Below are positions 9,059 through 17,914 of a stretch of 64,000 nt of DNA, piece after piece. A program made the translations under genes and the position numbers. The notes under the pieces were generated by a model that did not search any database, was not told the origin of the DNA, and saw nothing but the letters and a program-made list of their open reading frames with translations. The stretch is from Thermasporomyces sp040195635 (GTDB lineage: Bacteria > Actinomycetota > Actinomycetes > Propionibacteriales > Actinopolymorphaceae). The stretch lies in the NCBI RefSeq assembly GCF_040195635.1, contig NZ_JBEFTX010000002.1, forward strand, positions 62,001-126,000. The letters are read 5' to 3'. Numbering within the stretch: the first letter of the stretch is position 1; the number at the start of each line of letters is the position of its first letter.

Positions 9059-9156
9059 GGCGAAACGAGGGCGACGGCCCGCCGCGTGCCCGGCTGGTCA
9101 ACCTTGCTGGACCCCGACGGCTGAGTGCCTCGCGACCCAGGGCGCTCTCTCGGTGC

Positions 9157-9318
9157 TCAGGGCAGCACGCGTTCGAGGTCGGCCCAGAACTCGTCGGGAA
9201 TATCACGCGCGAACGCGTTCATGTTGGCGCGGATCTGGCCGGGAAGGTGGGCACCGACGAGTACGCTTCGGACCGCCGGCTGGCGCAGGGGAAACCTCAA
9301 CGCGGCCGCCGCGGCACG
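9157..9318 (-). pseudogene. Aldo/keto reductase C-terminal relic
   Basis: About 53 codons on the minus strand match the end of an aldo/keto reductase of the L-fucose/D-threo-aldose dehydrogenase type: AAALRFPLRQPAVRSVLVGA (NADP-binding end of the barrel) followed by FARDIPDEFWADLERVLP and a stop at 9159-9157. Upstream, in higher coordinates, the frame turns into non-homologous sequence, so the catalytic Asp-Tyr-Lys-His part is gone. It fills most of the 9059-9391 gap between the isomerase and the second GH97 gene. A complete aldo/keto reductase occurs at 21.3 kb. Confidence 0.6.
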
Positions 9319-9391
9319 GCCACGGGAGGTGCCGGGCACGCCTTCCCGTGTTCCTGCCGTGTGACGTTCCTCGTGTGGAAGGACTGCCCGC

Positions 9392-11149
9392 ATGCCGAAC
9401 TGGACCCTCGCCGCGGATGACCTGGAGGCCGAGGTCACGCTCTCGGACGCGGGCGAACTCTCGCTGGCGTTACGGCACCGCGGCCGCGACGTCATCGCAC
9501 CGTCCAGGCTGGGACTCCGGGCGGCCCATGAGGATCTCAGTCAGGGACTTGCCTTCGAGGCGATCACGACCAAGGAGATCGACGACTCCTACGCCACGGT
9601 GACGGGCAAGCGACGGGAGCATCGCTACGTCGCCAAGGAGTGGACGCTGTCGTTCACCAAGCGCGGCCATCGCCTCGACCTCCAGGTACGCATCAGCGAG
9701 CAGGGCGTGGCCTATCGGTACTCCGTGCCGTGGACCGGCCCGGTGACCGTCTGCGAGGAGGTCTCCGAGTACGTCTTTTCGTCAAGCGCCCGCGCCGTGC
9801 TGTTGCCGTACGACAACGGGCGATGCGACTACGAGGAGATCCACCACCACACGTCTGTCGCTGACGCGGAAGAGATGGTGTACGGCTGCCCGGCGCTGTT
9901 CGAGGTCGGCGACGTCTGGGTGCTGGTCACCGAGTCGAATCTCGACGCCACCTATGCGGGATCCCGGCTACGGTTCGACGGAGCCGCGTTCCGGGTGGAC
10001 CTGCCGGATTCGTACGTCACCACCGCAAGTCCACTCGTGACGCCGTGGCGCACGGTGATCACGGGCGACCTCGCCACGATCGTAGAGAGCGACCTCGTCA
10101 CCAGCCTGGCCGAGCCGTCGGAGGTCGAGGACACCTCGTGGATCAACCCGGGAGCGGCGGCCTGGTCATGGTGGTCCGACGGCGCGTCCGCGAGCGACGC
10201 AGAGGCCCAGCGGAGATGGGTCGACTTCGCCGCGGCGCAAGGTTGGCCGTACCTCCTGGTCGACGCGGGTTGGCGCGCGGACTGGATACCCGAGCTGATC
10301 TCGTACGCCACCGAACGGGGGGTGGGCATCTGGCTGTGGTCGCACTGGCAGCACGTCGACAGCGAGATCGAGCACCGCGAGAAACTCGCGCTCTGGAAGG
10401 AATGGGGCGCGGTCGGGGTCAAGATCGACTTCACCGAGTCCGACGGACAGGACCGTATGAGATGGTTCGACTCGATCCTCGCCGCCACCGCCCGGCTGGA
10501 ACTGATGGTCGTCTTCCACGGCGGCACGATCCCGCGCGGCACCGAGCGTACGTGGCCCCATTTCATGACCGCGGAGGCGGTCAAGGGAGCGGAGTGGATC
10601 AAGCCGAAGCCCGGCAAGGAACCGCTCTATCCGCCAACGCACTACCTGTCGCTCGTCTTCACCCGCAACGTCCAGGGCCCGATGGACTTCACGCCATGTA
10701 CGTTCACGGCTGTCCGCGAGATCTCTGCAGGGTTCGAGCTCGCGCTGGCTGTGCTCTTCGAATCCGGCGTCCAGCACTTCGCCGACAGCATCGAGGCGTA
10801 CGACTCCAGGCCGGAGGTGCGGCGCCTGCTCGCCGAGGTCCCCACAGCATGGGACGACACCAAGCTGCTGTCCGGCGACCCCACCAGTCACGTCGTGCTC
10901 GCCAGGCGTCGCGGCGATGAGTGGTACGTCGGCGCTGGCTTCTCCGGGAACGCGCGCGTCGCCACTGTGTCGCTCGACTTCCTGGGCGATGGCACGTGGA
11001 CGGCAGACGTCTACCGGGACGGCCCGGTCGACCGGATCATCGCCGAGACCATCACCGTCGACGTCGGCGGCAAGGTCGACGTTCCGGTCGCCGCCAACGG
11101 CGGCTTCACGCTCCGCCTGCGGCGTGGCGGTTCGGAGGCAACCGCATGA
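9392..11149 (+). CDS. Cytosolic GH97-family glycoside hydrolase
   Basis: A 585-residue GH97 protein without signal peptide, so presumably intracellular and acting on imported oligosaccharides. The N-terminal beta domain (about 5-240) is followed by the TIM barrel. Residues 341-350 are VGVKIDFTES with Asp346 at the retaining-nucleophile position, and MTAEAVKGAEW carries Glu395/Glu401. A GGAAGGA site lies about 8 nt before the ATG. It shares the domain order of the secreted GH97 at 3.9-5.8 kb but differs throughout, so the two are old paralogues with different locations. Isomerase upstream and ROK regulator downstream fit a sugar-utilisation locus. The exact sugar is not predictable. Confidence 0.9.
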   Translation: MPNWTLAADDLEAEVTLSDAGELSLALRHRGRDVIAPSRLGLRAAHEDLSQGLAFEAITTKEIDDSYATVTGKRREHRYVAKEWTLSFTKRGHRLDLQVRISEQGVAYRYSVPWTGPVTVCEEVSEYVFSSSARAVLLPYDNGRCDYEEIHHHTSVADAEEMVYGCPALFEVGDVWVLVTESNLDATYAGSRLRFDGAAFRVDLPDSYVTTASPLVTPWRTVITGDLATIVESDLVTSLAEPSEVEDTSWINPGAAAWSWWSDGASASDAEAQRRWVDFAAAQGWPYLLVDAGWRADWIPELISYATERGVGIWLWSHWQHVDSEIEHREKLALWKEWGAVGVKIDFTESDGQDRMRWFDSILAATARLELMVVFHGGTIPRGTERTWPHFMTAEAVKGAEWIKPKPGKEPLYPPTHYLSLVFTRNVQGPMDFTPCTFTAVREISAGFELALAVLFESGVQHFADSIEAYDSRPEVRRLLAEVPTAWDDTKLLSGDPTSHVVLARRRGDEWYVGAGFSGNARVATVSLDFLGDGTWTADVYRDGPVDRIIAETITVDVGGKVDVPVAANGGFTLRLRRGGSEATA

Positions 11150-11158
11150 GCCACGACC

Positions 11159-11391
11159 TCAGCAGTCGCGGGCCGCTTCTTTCGGGAGGTCGGCAAGGGT
11201 GAGCAGCCCGCCGGTCGGTACCTCGATCAGGTGGACGCCAGATGCCAGCTCGATGGTTCGGTCACTGGCAGGTCGTCCCTGACAGTCCAGGACGGTGGCG
11301 CTGGCGGTACAGGGTGTTCGGACCCGGCGAAGCCGTCGCGGGCGAGGGGGTTCCTCGCGACGGGGTGGCGGATGGTGGGCGTGTCATTCAC
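11159..11391 (-). pseudogene. Internally deleted carbohydrate-enzyme gene relic
   Basis: Two coding-like pieces lie between GH97 and the ROK gene on the minus strand. From a GTG at 11391 (AGGAAAG just upstream) the frame reads NDTPTIRHPVARNPLARDGF, a credible N-terminus. In another frame, ending with TGA at 11161-11159, it reads ATVLDCQGRPASDRTIEL, then HLIEVPTGGLLTLADLP, a credible C-terminus. The pieces are out of frame and too close together, so I infer a large internal deletion. The parent was probably a sugar-active enzyme directly downstream of the ROK regulator. Confidence 0.45.
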
Positions 11392-11410
11392 CTTTCCTAC
11401 CGTCGGGGCT

Positions 11411-12577
11411 CTACAGAGTGAACATCGACTCGATGGCTACCGCGGCGGCACCGCGAGCCCACTGCTCGAAGGGTCTCGGACGCAGGATCACCTCGCATTC
11501 CGCGGCCGCGCCGAACGCCTGGCTGGCGAAGGCGCTTCTGAGCGGGTCTTCGAACAGGTCGAACGCCGACAGCCCCGCGACGTCGCCGGTCACGATGATC
11601 CGCTCGGGGCCGAAGAGGTTCGCCATCGCCGCCATGGCCAACCCGATCGCCGACCCGGCCCGCGCGAAGACTGCCAGTGCATTCCGGTCGCCCGCATGCG
11701 CGATCCTGATGGCTGCGTCGATGTCCAGCGACTCGTCTCCCATGTCCCTGCGTACCGCCTCGACAATGGGGCCTGTTCCGGCGACCGCCTCCACGCAGCC
11801 CTTCCCGCCGCAATGGCAGAGCGCTTCGTCGCCGCCGACGGGGATGTGCCCGATCTCTCCGGCTACACCGTGCGAGCCCGCCACGAGGCGGTCACCCACG
11901 ACCAGGCCGCAGCCGATCCCGATGCCGACCGTGACCAGGGCGAAGGAGGAGGCGCCGATGCCCTCACCGAACCATTGCTCTGCGACGGTGAGGGACTTGA
12001 CGTCGTTCTCCACGGTCACGTCGAGGCCCGTTGCCTCCGCAGCCAGCTTCGCCAGCGGGACCTGGTGCCAGCCGAGGAACGGCGAATAGCGGACCAGGCC
12101 TGCCCCCCGGGTCGACGTCCCCAGAGACCGCGAGGCCGAGGGAGTGGCAGCGGTCGCCGAACGTGGGTGAGGTCGCGAGCAGGTCGGCCACCAGTCCAGC
12201 CAGCTCGGCAACCGCATGCTCCGGCGCGGAAGCGGTCAGTTGCCTGTGCGCGGACGCCTGCACTCGCGCGCGCAAGTCCGTGACCACGCCGATCAGTTCG
12301 TTCTCGGTGATCTTCACGCCGGCGAAGAACTCTCGGTCCCCCCGGATCGCGAGTGGGCTCGCCGGTCTCCCCGCCCCGGGCCCGGTACGCTCACTCGCCT
12401 GCAGTTCCTCGAGATAGCCGGCCTCGATGAAGGACGGGCGACCTTCGTGACAGCGGCCGAGGAAAGCCCGGTGCGGCGGGCGATCTCGACCCTCGAGACT
12501 GGCCCCTGGGTGAGCACCATGCTGAAGACGGTCGCCGCCGCGGGGCTGGTGAGCGGGTTCGGCCGGCGAGCGGGCAT
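11411..12577 (-). pseudogene. ROK-family transcriptional regulator, broken by two frameshifts
   Basis: Three frames together spell a complete NagC/XylR-type ROK repressor of about 388 residues. The N-terminal winged helix (SRVEIARRTGLSSAAVTKVARP) is in one frame from 12577. A second frame continues with FIEAGYLEELQ to GLAVSGDVDPGG. A third runs from GLVRYSPFLGWHQVPLAK through VENDVKSLTVAEQWFGEG, the zinc motif CHCGGKGCVE and a normal C-terminus. The first shift lies near 12437 and looks like one lost base. The second is in a run of six C (12104-12109) and looks like one extra base. Such proteins bind sugars and repress sugar genes. Real inactivation and sequencing error are both possible. Confidence 0.8.
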
Positions 12578-12592
12578 GAGGGCAGTCCAACT

Positions 12593-12611
12593 ATTTCCTT
12601 CTTGAGGAATT
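12593..12611. promoter_or_regulatory. Inverted repeat upstream of ROK gene, candidate operator
   Basis: TTCCT-N5-AGGAA is a perfect 5-bp inverted repeat (12595-12609), extendable with one mismatch to ATTTCCT/AGGAATT. It lies 16 bp upstream of the ROK start in locally AT-rich DNA, where an autoregulatory site would be expected. No function is proven. Confidence 0.35.
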
Positions 12612-12720
12612 GAATTTGGCCTGCAGTCCCTGAGTTCGGACCTGCATCGTTGACTGAAGTCGCCTGCGCTGCGGCCCCTTCAAGCCATGCCCGTGCGCAC
12701 GACGGTGTACGCCGCACGGT

Positions 12721-13512
12721 TCACCGGGCGAGCGACTGGGTGGGGAGACTGGGAGCGAACAACGCCGCGCCGACGATGCCGGCGTTGTTCTGTAGCTGTG
12801 CGGGGACGACCTTGGTGCGCAGTTTGATGCGTGGCAGAAACTTTTCGGCCTTCTTGCTGACCCCGCCGCCGATGATGATCAGCTGCGGCCAGAGTAGCTT
12901 CTCCAGCAGGGCTAGGTACTCCTGCAGGCGCTGCGCGTACTTCTTCCAGGAAAGGTTGTCGCGCTCCCGGATCGACTCGGCGGCCCAGTCTTCGGCGTCG
13001 CCGTGATGCAGCGGCAGATGGCCCAGCTCGCTGTTCGGTACCAGGGTTCCGTCGGAGAAGAGCGCACTGCCGATGCCGGTACCAAGCGTGACAACCACGA
13101 CGACACCACGTTGGCCCCTGCCGGCACCGAACTGCATCTCCGCGATCCCCGCCGCGTCAGCGTCGTTCACCACCGCAACGGCCCGCCCAGTGGCGTGTGC
13201 GAACAACTCCGCGGCGTTCGTTCCGACCCACGCCGGATCGATGTTCGCCGCGGTCTCCACCACGCCGGCCCGGATCACGCTGGGCAGGGTCAGCCCAATC
13301 GGCCCACCGACCCCGACCTGGTCGAGCACCGCGACCACCACACCTGCGGTCGCGTCGGGAGTGGCTGGAGACGGCGTGCGCAGCCGGACGCGATCGGCGA
13401 CCAATCGGCCTGCACCAAGATCCACGTGCGCACCTTTGATCCCCGTACCGCCGATATCGACGCCGACGGCTGTTCCATCCCTGAACGCTCCGCCGCCCAT
13501 GGAAGTCACCAT
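12721..13512 (-). CDS. ppgK: Polyphosphate glucokinase
   Basis: A 263-residue ROK-fold kinase that phosphorylates glucose with polyphosphate or ATP, the usual actinobacterial glucokinase. The phosphate-1 motif GVDIGGTGIKG is at about 17-27. TLPSVIRAGVVETAANID and VVNDADAAGIAEMQFG carry the sugar-binding and catalytic Asp region. VVVVTLGTGIGSALF is phosphate-2, and NNAGIVGAALFA closes the fold. The length matches the family (about 250-270) when starting at 13512 rather than at the far upstream ATG. The GGAGGA directly before ATG 13512 is tight, so the adjacent GTG at 13509 or the ATG at 13500 may be used. It would feed glucose from the neighbouring glycosidases into glycolysis. Confidence 0.88.
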   Translation of the reverse strand: MVTSMGGGAFRDGTAVGVDIGGTGIKGAHVDLGAGRLVADRVRLRTPSPATPDATAGVVVAVLDQVGVGGPIGLTLPSVIRAGVVETAANIDPAWVGTNAAELFAHATGRAVAVVNDADAAGIAEMQFGAGRGQRGVVVVVTLGTGIGSALFSDGTLVPNSELGHLPLHHGDAEDWAAESIRERDNLSWKKYAQRLQEYLALLEKLLWPQLIIIGGGVSKKAEKFLPRIKLRTKVVPAQLQNNAGIVGAALFAPSLPTQSLAR

Positions 13513-13744
13513 TCCTCCCCCAACGCTTCGTGAACCGGAACATCGGACACCGGCCGTGGGACCTGGATCTGTCCTCGTCCTTCCACTGTGCCGCAGGCCG
13601 GCCGAGGTAAGGGCCCAGTCGTCGGCGCAACTGGCCGGTGGAGTGTGGCCTGAGTCCGGTTGCGTTCTACCGTATGACACGACCGGGACGGCCGGCGATC
13701 GAGATCAACGGGCCGGTAAGGATGGGCTCTGGGACCCTGTTCTG

Positions 13745-14983
13745 GTGACTGACGTAGAGGGGCGTACCAACGCGGAGGTTGCATCCCTGACCGCGCGCCC
13801 CGATCGACCGCGCGGTTTCACCCGTTGGATCGCGGCGAATGTCGGCTCGGCGGTTCCTCAGTCGATGGCACCCATCACCTTTGGGCTGGCGACTCTGTCG
13901 CAAGGGGACCTCGACGGGGGTGCCCTGATGATGACGGCTATGACCGTCGCACAGGTGATCGGTGCAGTACCCATCGCCGCTGCGGGCCGACGGTTCTCCG
14001 TGACTGCCTACGCCCGGGTTCTCACCGCGTTCCGGACGCTCGCATTCGTCGGCCTCGTTCTCGCCATCGCAGGCGGAGCGCCGGTGGCCGTCCTGGTGGT
14101 CGCCGCCAGTCTCGCCGGGCTGGTCAATGGGGCGATCTTCGGATTGCTGCGGGCGCTCCTGAACGACATGGTGGCGTCGAACAAGCTGCCGCGCGCGCTC
14201 GGCGTCGCCGCGACCGCCAACGAACTCGTCTTCGTGAGCGGACCGATTCTCGCCTCGACGATCGGAGGCGCGTCGGTGGTCGCAGCAGTCGGCATCATGG
14301 CGATCACCAGCGCACTGCCCCTGGTGGCGCTCCCTCGCATCGCGCATCGCACACCGTCGGCGTCGACCCGCGTGCCACCGGAGTTGATACGCCTGGACAC
14401 GATGGTCTGGTTGCTCGCGGCTGCCAGCGCTGCCGCCTGCGTGGCTTCGGTCGAGGTCGGCGCCGTGGCGCTGGCACTGCGCCACGAACTCGCGCCAAGC
14501 GCAGCGTTGCTTTTCACGGTTCCACTGTGTGTCGGATCGGTGCTCGGAGGCGTCTGGGTCAGTGTCCGCAACCGCCGCCTGCGGCAGCGGACCGTCGTCG
14601 CAATGATTCTGCTGACCGTTGTCGGCATGGTCGCCGTCGCTTGGGACGCGTGGATCGGCTCCGTGATCGCCGGAGTCGTCCTCATCGGCTTGTTTCTCGC
14701 CCCGCTCGGGATGTCGTTCTCGCTGTTCATCGACGACGTCCTCCCGCCGGCCCGACGCGCCGAAGGCTTTGCTCTGTTACGTACGTCGAAGTCCGTCGGC
14801 CTCATTACCGCATCTGCCGTGATCGCGTTCGGGTCGCTGGCGGCGTCCTTCCTCGTCTCGGCGGCGCTCGCCTTCGTGTCGGCGGTCATCATCCTCACCG
14901 TGCATGCACGCGGCGTCGGGCGCAAAGGCTCCGATGAGACGTCCGCCACGGGATCAGCCTGCTGGGGGCGGCGGCGTTCGTAG
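13745..14983 (+). CDS. MFS transporter
   Basis: About 412 residues with some twelve hydrophobic segments typical of the major facilitator superfamily (MFS_1). The first segment begins near GFTRWIAANVGSAVPQS, so the protein must start before it. The GTG at 13745 is the nearest usable start but has no clear ribosome site. The segment VNGAIFGLLRALLNDMV carries the MFS loop pattern, and a late ARRAEGFALLRTSKSVG repeats it in the second half. The last 30 bp overlap the convergent MFS gene. It is divergent from ppgK with about 230 bp between them. Substrate and direction are unknown; the two-half layout resembles drug or sugar efflux proteins. Confidence 0.8.
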   Translation: MTDVEGRTNAEVASLTARPDRPRGFTRWIAANVGSAVPQSMAPITFGLATLSQGDLDGGALMMTAMTVAQVIGAVPIAAAGRRFSVTAYARVLTAFRTLAFVGLVLAIAGGAPVAVLVVAASLAGLVNGAIFGLLRALLNDMVASNKLPRALGVAATANELVFVSGPILASTIGGASVVAAVGIMAITSALPLVALPRIAHRTPSASTRVPPELIRLDTMVWLLAAASAAACVASVEVGAVALALRHELAPSAALLFTVPLCVGSVLGGVWVSVRNRRLRQRTVVAMILLTVVGMVAVAWDAWIGSVIAGVVLIGLFLAPLGMSFSLFIDDVLPPARRAEGFALLRTSKSVGLITASAVIAFGSLAASFLVSAALAFVSAVIILTVHARGVGRKGSDETSATGSACWGRRRS

Positions 14984-16201
14984 GCGCCACAGCTTCGACG
15001 TGGCGAGCCAGGCAGTCCCAGCCAGCGCGCCGATTGCGCCGACTGCGAGCGTGGGGAGGACTCCAAGAAGCGGCGCCAATCCGGCGCCGACGAATCCGCC
15101 GAGTGCGTCTACGCCTTGGACGATGAACAGGACGCTGCCATTGACCCTTCCCCGAAGGGTGCTCGGAGTGAGGAGTTGTTGTGTCGTCTCCTGGTGGACT
15201 TCCCACAAGGTCCAGCCGAACGCGTTCACCAGGCGGGAGAGGACCAGCAACGGGAGGGCAGCCGGCCCGACAAGTGCGGCGAGCGGGACCAGGGCGATGC
15301 CGGCCGCGCGGAGCAGCGATCCTGTGAAGATGGTTCGTCCGGTCGTGAGCCGCACGCCAACTGCTCGAGCGGCCAGGCCACCCAGCAGTCCGCCGAGGCT
15401 TCCGACGGTGAAGATGACACCGATCATGGCGGGGGACAGGTTGAGGTCGCGGGCGAAGAAGACCATCTGGACCGCGTAGACGATGGCGAAGGAGAACACG
15501 AAGGTGGCGTCGGACAGGGTGAACGCGCGGACCAGTGGCTGACGCCATGCGAATCGCAGTCCGGCGACAAGCGCGGGCCAGACACTCTCTCGGGTGGTCG
15601 CCGAGCGGCTTGGCTCCTGGTGGCGGACACGCCACAGAAGGAGGCCGGAGAGGACGAAGGTCAGCGCTTGGATGCCAAGGGCGGCCGCAGCGTTGAGGAT
15701 CTGCACGAGTCCGCCGGCCAAGCTCGGACCCGCCGTACGCATGGCGCCGTCGGTAACGGCCAGCTTGGCGTATCCGTCGGGGAGGTGCACGGCCGGAACC
15801 AGCGAGGGCAGGTAGGAGCGATAGGCAACCTGGAAGCAGACGTCCAGGGTTCCGGCAAGGAACGTCACGAGGTAGAGCTGGTTCATGGTGAGGATGCCAA
15901 GCGCGGCGCATGCTGGCACCGAGCCGACCAGGATGCCTCGACCGGCGTGGGCAATGATGAGGATTGGTCGTCGCGGCAGTCGGTCGATGACGATGCCGGT
16001 GAACAACCCGAACACGAGCCAGGGTGAGCCCGCGATCGCCAGCAGGAGTCCGACCTGAGCCGCAGTCGCCTGCAGCGTCAGGATGGCGACGAGAGGTAGT
16101 GCGATCCGTCCGAACTGGATACCGAGCAATGACAGGCTCTGTGCGGACCAGCACTTGAGGAAGTCAGGGTGTCGCCACAGGCCATCGAGACGGTTGAGCA
16201 C
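14954..16201 (-). CDS. MFS transporter (EntS/MFS_3-like exporter)
   Basis: A 415-residue protein with about twelve membrane segments. The N-terminus FLKCWSAQSLSLLGIQFGRIAL and the loop GIVIDRLPRRPILIIAHAGRG between helices 2 and 3 are characteristic of the MFS_3 group that includes enterobactin exporter EntS and macrolide efflux proteins. Later landmarks are YRSYLPSLVPAVHLPDGYAK and VHQETTQQLLTPSTLRGRVNG. The likely role is proton-driven efflux of a small molecule. It is convergent with the preceding MFS gene (30-bp overlap) and has no operon partner. The substrate cannot be assigned. Confidence 0.87.
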   Translation of the reverse strand: MLNRLDGLWRHPDFLKCWSAQSLSLLGIQFGRIALPLVAILTLQATAAQVGLLLAIAGSPWLVFGLFTGIVIDRLPRRPILIIAHAGRGILVGSVPACAALGILTMNQLYLVTFLAGTLDVCFQVAYRSYLPSLVPAVHLPDGYAKLAVTDGAMRTAGPSLAGGLVQILNAAAALGIQALTFVLSGLLLWRVRHQEPSRSATTRESVWPALVAGLRFAWRQPLVRAFTLSDATFVFSFAIVYAVQMVFFARDLNLSPAMIGVIFTVGSLGGLLGGLAARAVGVRLTTGRTIFTGSLLRAAGIALVPLAALVGPAALPLLVLSRLVNAFGWTLWEVHQETTQQLLTPSTLRGRVNGSVLFIVQGVDALGGFVGAGLAPLLGVLPTLAVGAIGALAGTAWLATSKLWRLRTPPPPAG

Positions 16202-16451
16202 GCATGCCTCCTACGCGTGCCCGCCTCTGTCCCTGTACGACGATGTGAAGTTGAGTCCACCGGCCAGGATCAGCCGTGGCCGCAGATCATATGACGGTCG
16301 CCGGTCGGTCGACAACAATCGGCACCTCATGAGGAAGGAGCCGGGCACACGCCCGGCCGCGCAGGACTCCAGTCCGTTCGTGATCACCACAGCGTTACGC
16401 GGGCTGGTGACCTTGATGAGCAGAAAAACGTTGGCAAGGGGTGTTTCCCAG

Positions 16452-16874
16452 GTGCTAGACACGACGCCCATGCAGATCACGACTCGTGCCGCGTCCTTGG
16501 CGGACGTTGACTTCCTCGTCGGCCTGCTCGGCGACGGCCATCGCCCGGACGCTCTCGATCAGATCCAAGGACGGATCGAGAACAGCATCACCTATGTCGT
16601 CTGCGTCGGTGATCGACCTGTGGGGCGGCTTCGCCTCGTTCGCACGGAGCAACACATCGAGATCGCCGGCATCCAGATCGACCCGGCGTGGCAGAGTCAG
16701 GGTGTCGGCACCGCGGTCATCAAACAGGTCCTTGACGAGGCCTGCTCAACTGGTCGTCTTGTCGAGCTGGACGTGAACAAGGACAACCCGAATGCCGAAC
16801 GGCTCTACGCACGGCTTGGCTTCCGACGACTGCGCGAGGACGGCAACGACTACCGCATGACAACGGCCACCTGA
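16452..16874 (+). CDS. GNAT family N-acetyltransferase
   Basis: A 140-residue single-domain GNAT protein. The acetyl-CoA pyrophosphate loop is QIDPAWQSQGVGTAVIK (about residues 74-90), followed by LDVNKDNPNAERLYARLGFR, the conserved C-terminal strand-helix. The GTG at 16452 is preferred because AAGGGG lies about 10 nt upstream; the ATG at 16470 has no ribosome site but gives a normal family length too. It stands alone between two minus-strand genes. The acceptor amine is unknown. The 16202-16451 gap upstream holds nothing else I can identify. Confidence 0.82.
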   Translation: MLDTTPMQITTRAASLADVDFLVGLLGDGHRPDALDQIQGRIENSITYVVCVGDRPVGRLRLVRTEQHIEIAGIQIDPAWQSQGVGTAVIKQVLDEACSTGRLVELDVNKDNPNAERLYARLGFRRLREDGNDYRMTTAT

Positions 16875-16956
16875 GCCACATGTGCACAGGACAGGCGGGG
16901 GAGGTAGCCGATCTCTCCGCAGACGGGCAGGGCACCTGGTCCGCCCCGGCGGTCGG

Positions 16957-17463
16957 CTAGCCGGTTTGAGCCCGCCGGAGCCCTTCTTCGTAGATGGGCT
17001 CGAATCCCGACATCGTGGGCAGAGGCCGTACCTGATGCGGTGGGAAGAGCCCGCGGTCGAAGCTCTCGGCGTTGGGCTCGAACAGGCTGAGCTCGATCAG
17101 CCTGCATCGGAAGTAGACCTGGGTCGAGATCGGGTACGGCCAGCGGTACTTGGCCGGCTTGGGGAAGAAAGCTTCAAGTTCCTGATACCCGATCAGTTCG
17201 ATGATCTCCACCTTTGCCGATGCCTCCTCCCAGACCTCGCGTACGGCTGCCTGATCGGGCGTCTCTCCTGGGTCGATGACTCCGCCCGTGATGTCCCAGT
17301 CGCGGTCCCGAAGCCGGGTCAGAAGCAACTTGTCGCCCTCGTAGGTCAGGCCGAAGGCTGTAGCGCATCGTTCAAGCGGGGGAAGCTCGTCGGCGATGTA
17401 CATCCGTCCCTCGGTCTGCGGCAACGAAGGGATGTCGTGCCGGGTCTGCACAAGCTTCCTCAT
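16957..17463 (-). CDS. Nudix hydrolase
   Basis: A 168-residue protein with the Nudix box GGVIDPGETPDQAAVREVWE followed by EAS at about residues 58-80. The REVxEE core that binds the divalent metal is intact, but the usual Gly after EE-x is Ser. Nudix enzymes cleave nucleoside diphosphate linked to another moiety (X). The start at 17463 has GGAGGAG about 5 nt upstream and gives a full N-terminal strand (CATAFGLTYEGDKLLLTRL). It overlaps the 3' part of a truncated second Nudix gene on the same strand. The C-terminal third (PISTQVYFRCRLIEL) is normal. The substrate is not predictable. Confidence 0.87.
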   Translation of the reverse strand: MRKLVQTRHDIPSLPQTEGRMYIADELPPLERCATAFGLTYEGDKLLLTRLRDRDWDITGGVIDPGETPDQAAVREVWEEASAKVEIIELIGYQELEAFFPKPAKYRWPYPISTQVYFRCRLIELSLFEPNAESFDRGLFPPHQVRPLPTMSGFEPIYEEGLRRAQTG

Positions 17464-17785
17464 GAACTCCTCCGTGGCAGAGACAAGTTTTCGGCCGACG
17501 ATGTTCCAGGCGCTCGACAGCCTGGTCGAGGGGGAGAAGGACGACGACGCCGATCTCCTCTTCGACCTCGCGGCGGGCGGTGGCGCGCGGCGTCTCATCC
17601 GAGACTGCTGAACCGCCGGGGAAGCTCCACCGGCCGTCCCCGTAAGTGGCTCTCACCAGGAGCAACCGGTCCTCGGCGTCGAAGAACGCGGCACTGTGCG
17701 CCTCCCGTTGGGTGGCAGTGGCCCGTGTCGGACTGGCTCTCGTTCGTTTGTCTGGCTCACCGTCGTCACGATAGGACTGAATCAC
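17372..17785 (-). pseudogene. Truncated Nudix hydrolase gene
   Basis: A minus-strand frame from about 17785 (GTG) contains a convincing Nudix N-terminal half: HSAAFFDAEDRLLLVRATYG, then the box GGSAVSDETPRATARREVEE followed by EIGV, with all metal ligands. Right after the box the sequence loses family likeness and runs over the start of the intact downstream Nudix gene. I infer that the C-terminal half was deleted when the two genes came to lie in tandem. A short functional protein or a frameshift cannot be ruled out. Confidence 0.5.
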
Positions 17786-17914
17786 GGCCTGTGTCGGGTC
17801 GGTCCGTACGCTGACCGACACCCCGTCGTCCGCGCGGACTCCACCCGCCGACGCCAAGTCGGTGACCCGTCGACCCTCGAGGAGCCGCGAGATCCGTGAT
17901 GCCAAGGAGTCAGC

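Noticed and set aside
11231..12283. A 350-codon plus-strand open frame across the ROK gene
   Set aside because: Antisense to the three ROK segments, which carry recognisable HTH, zinc and sugar-kinase-like motifs. The plus-strand translation is Arg/Asp/Gly-rich without structure.
13513..13680. Upstream extension of polyphosphate glucokinase to 13680
   Set aside because: The extra 56 residues are low-information, and the family length is met from about 13512.
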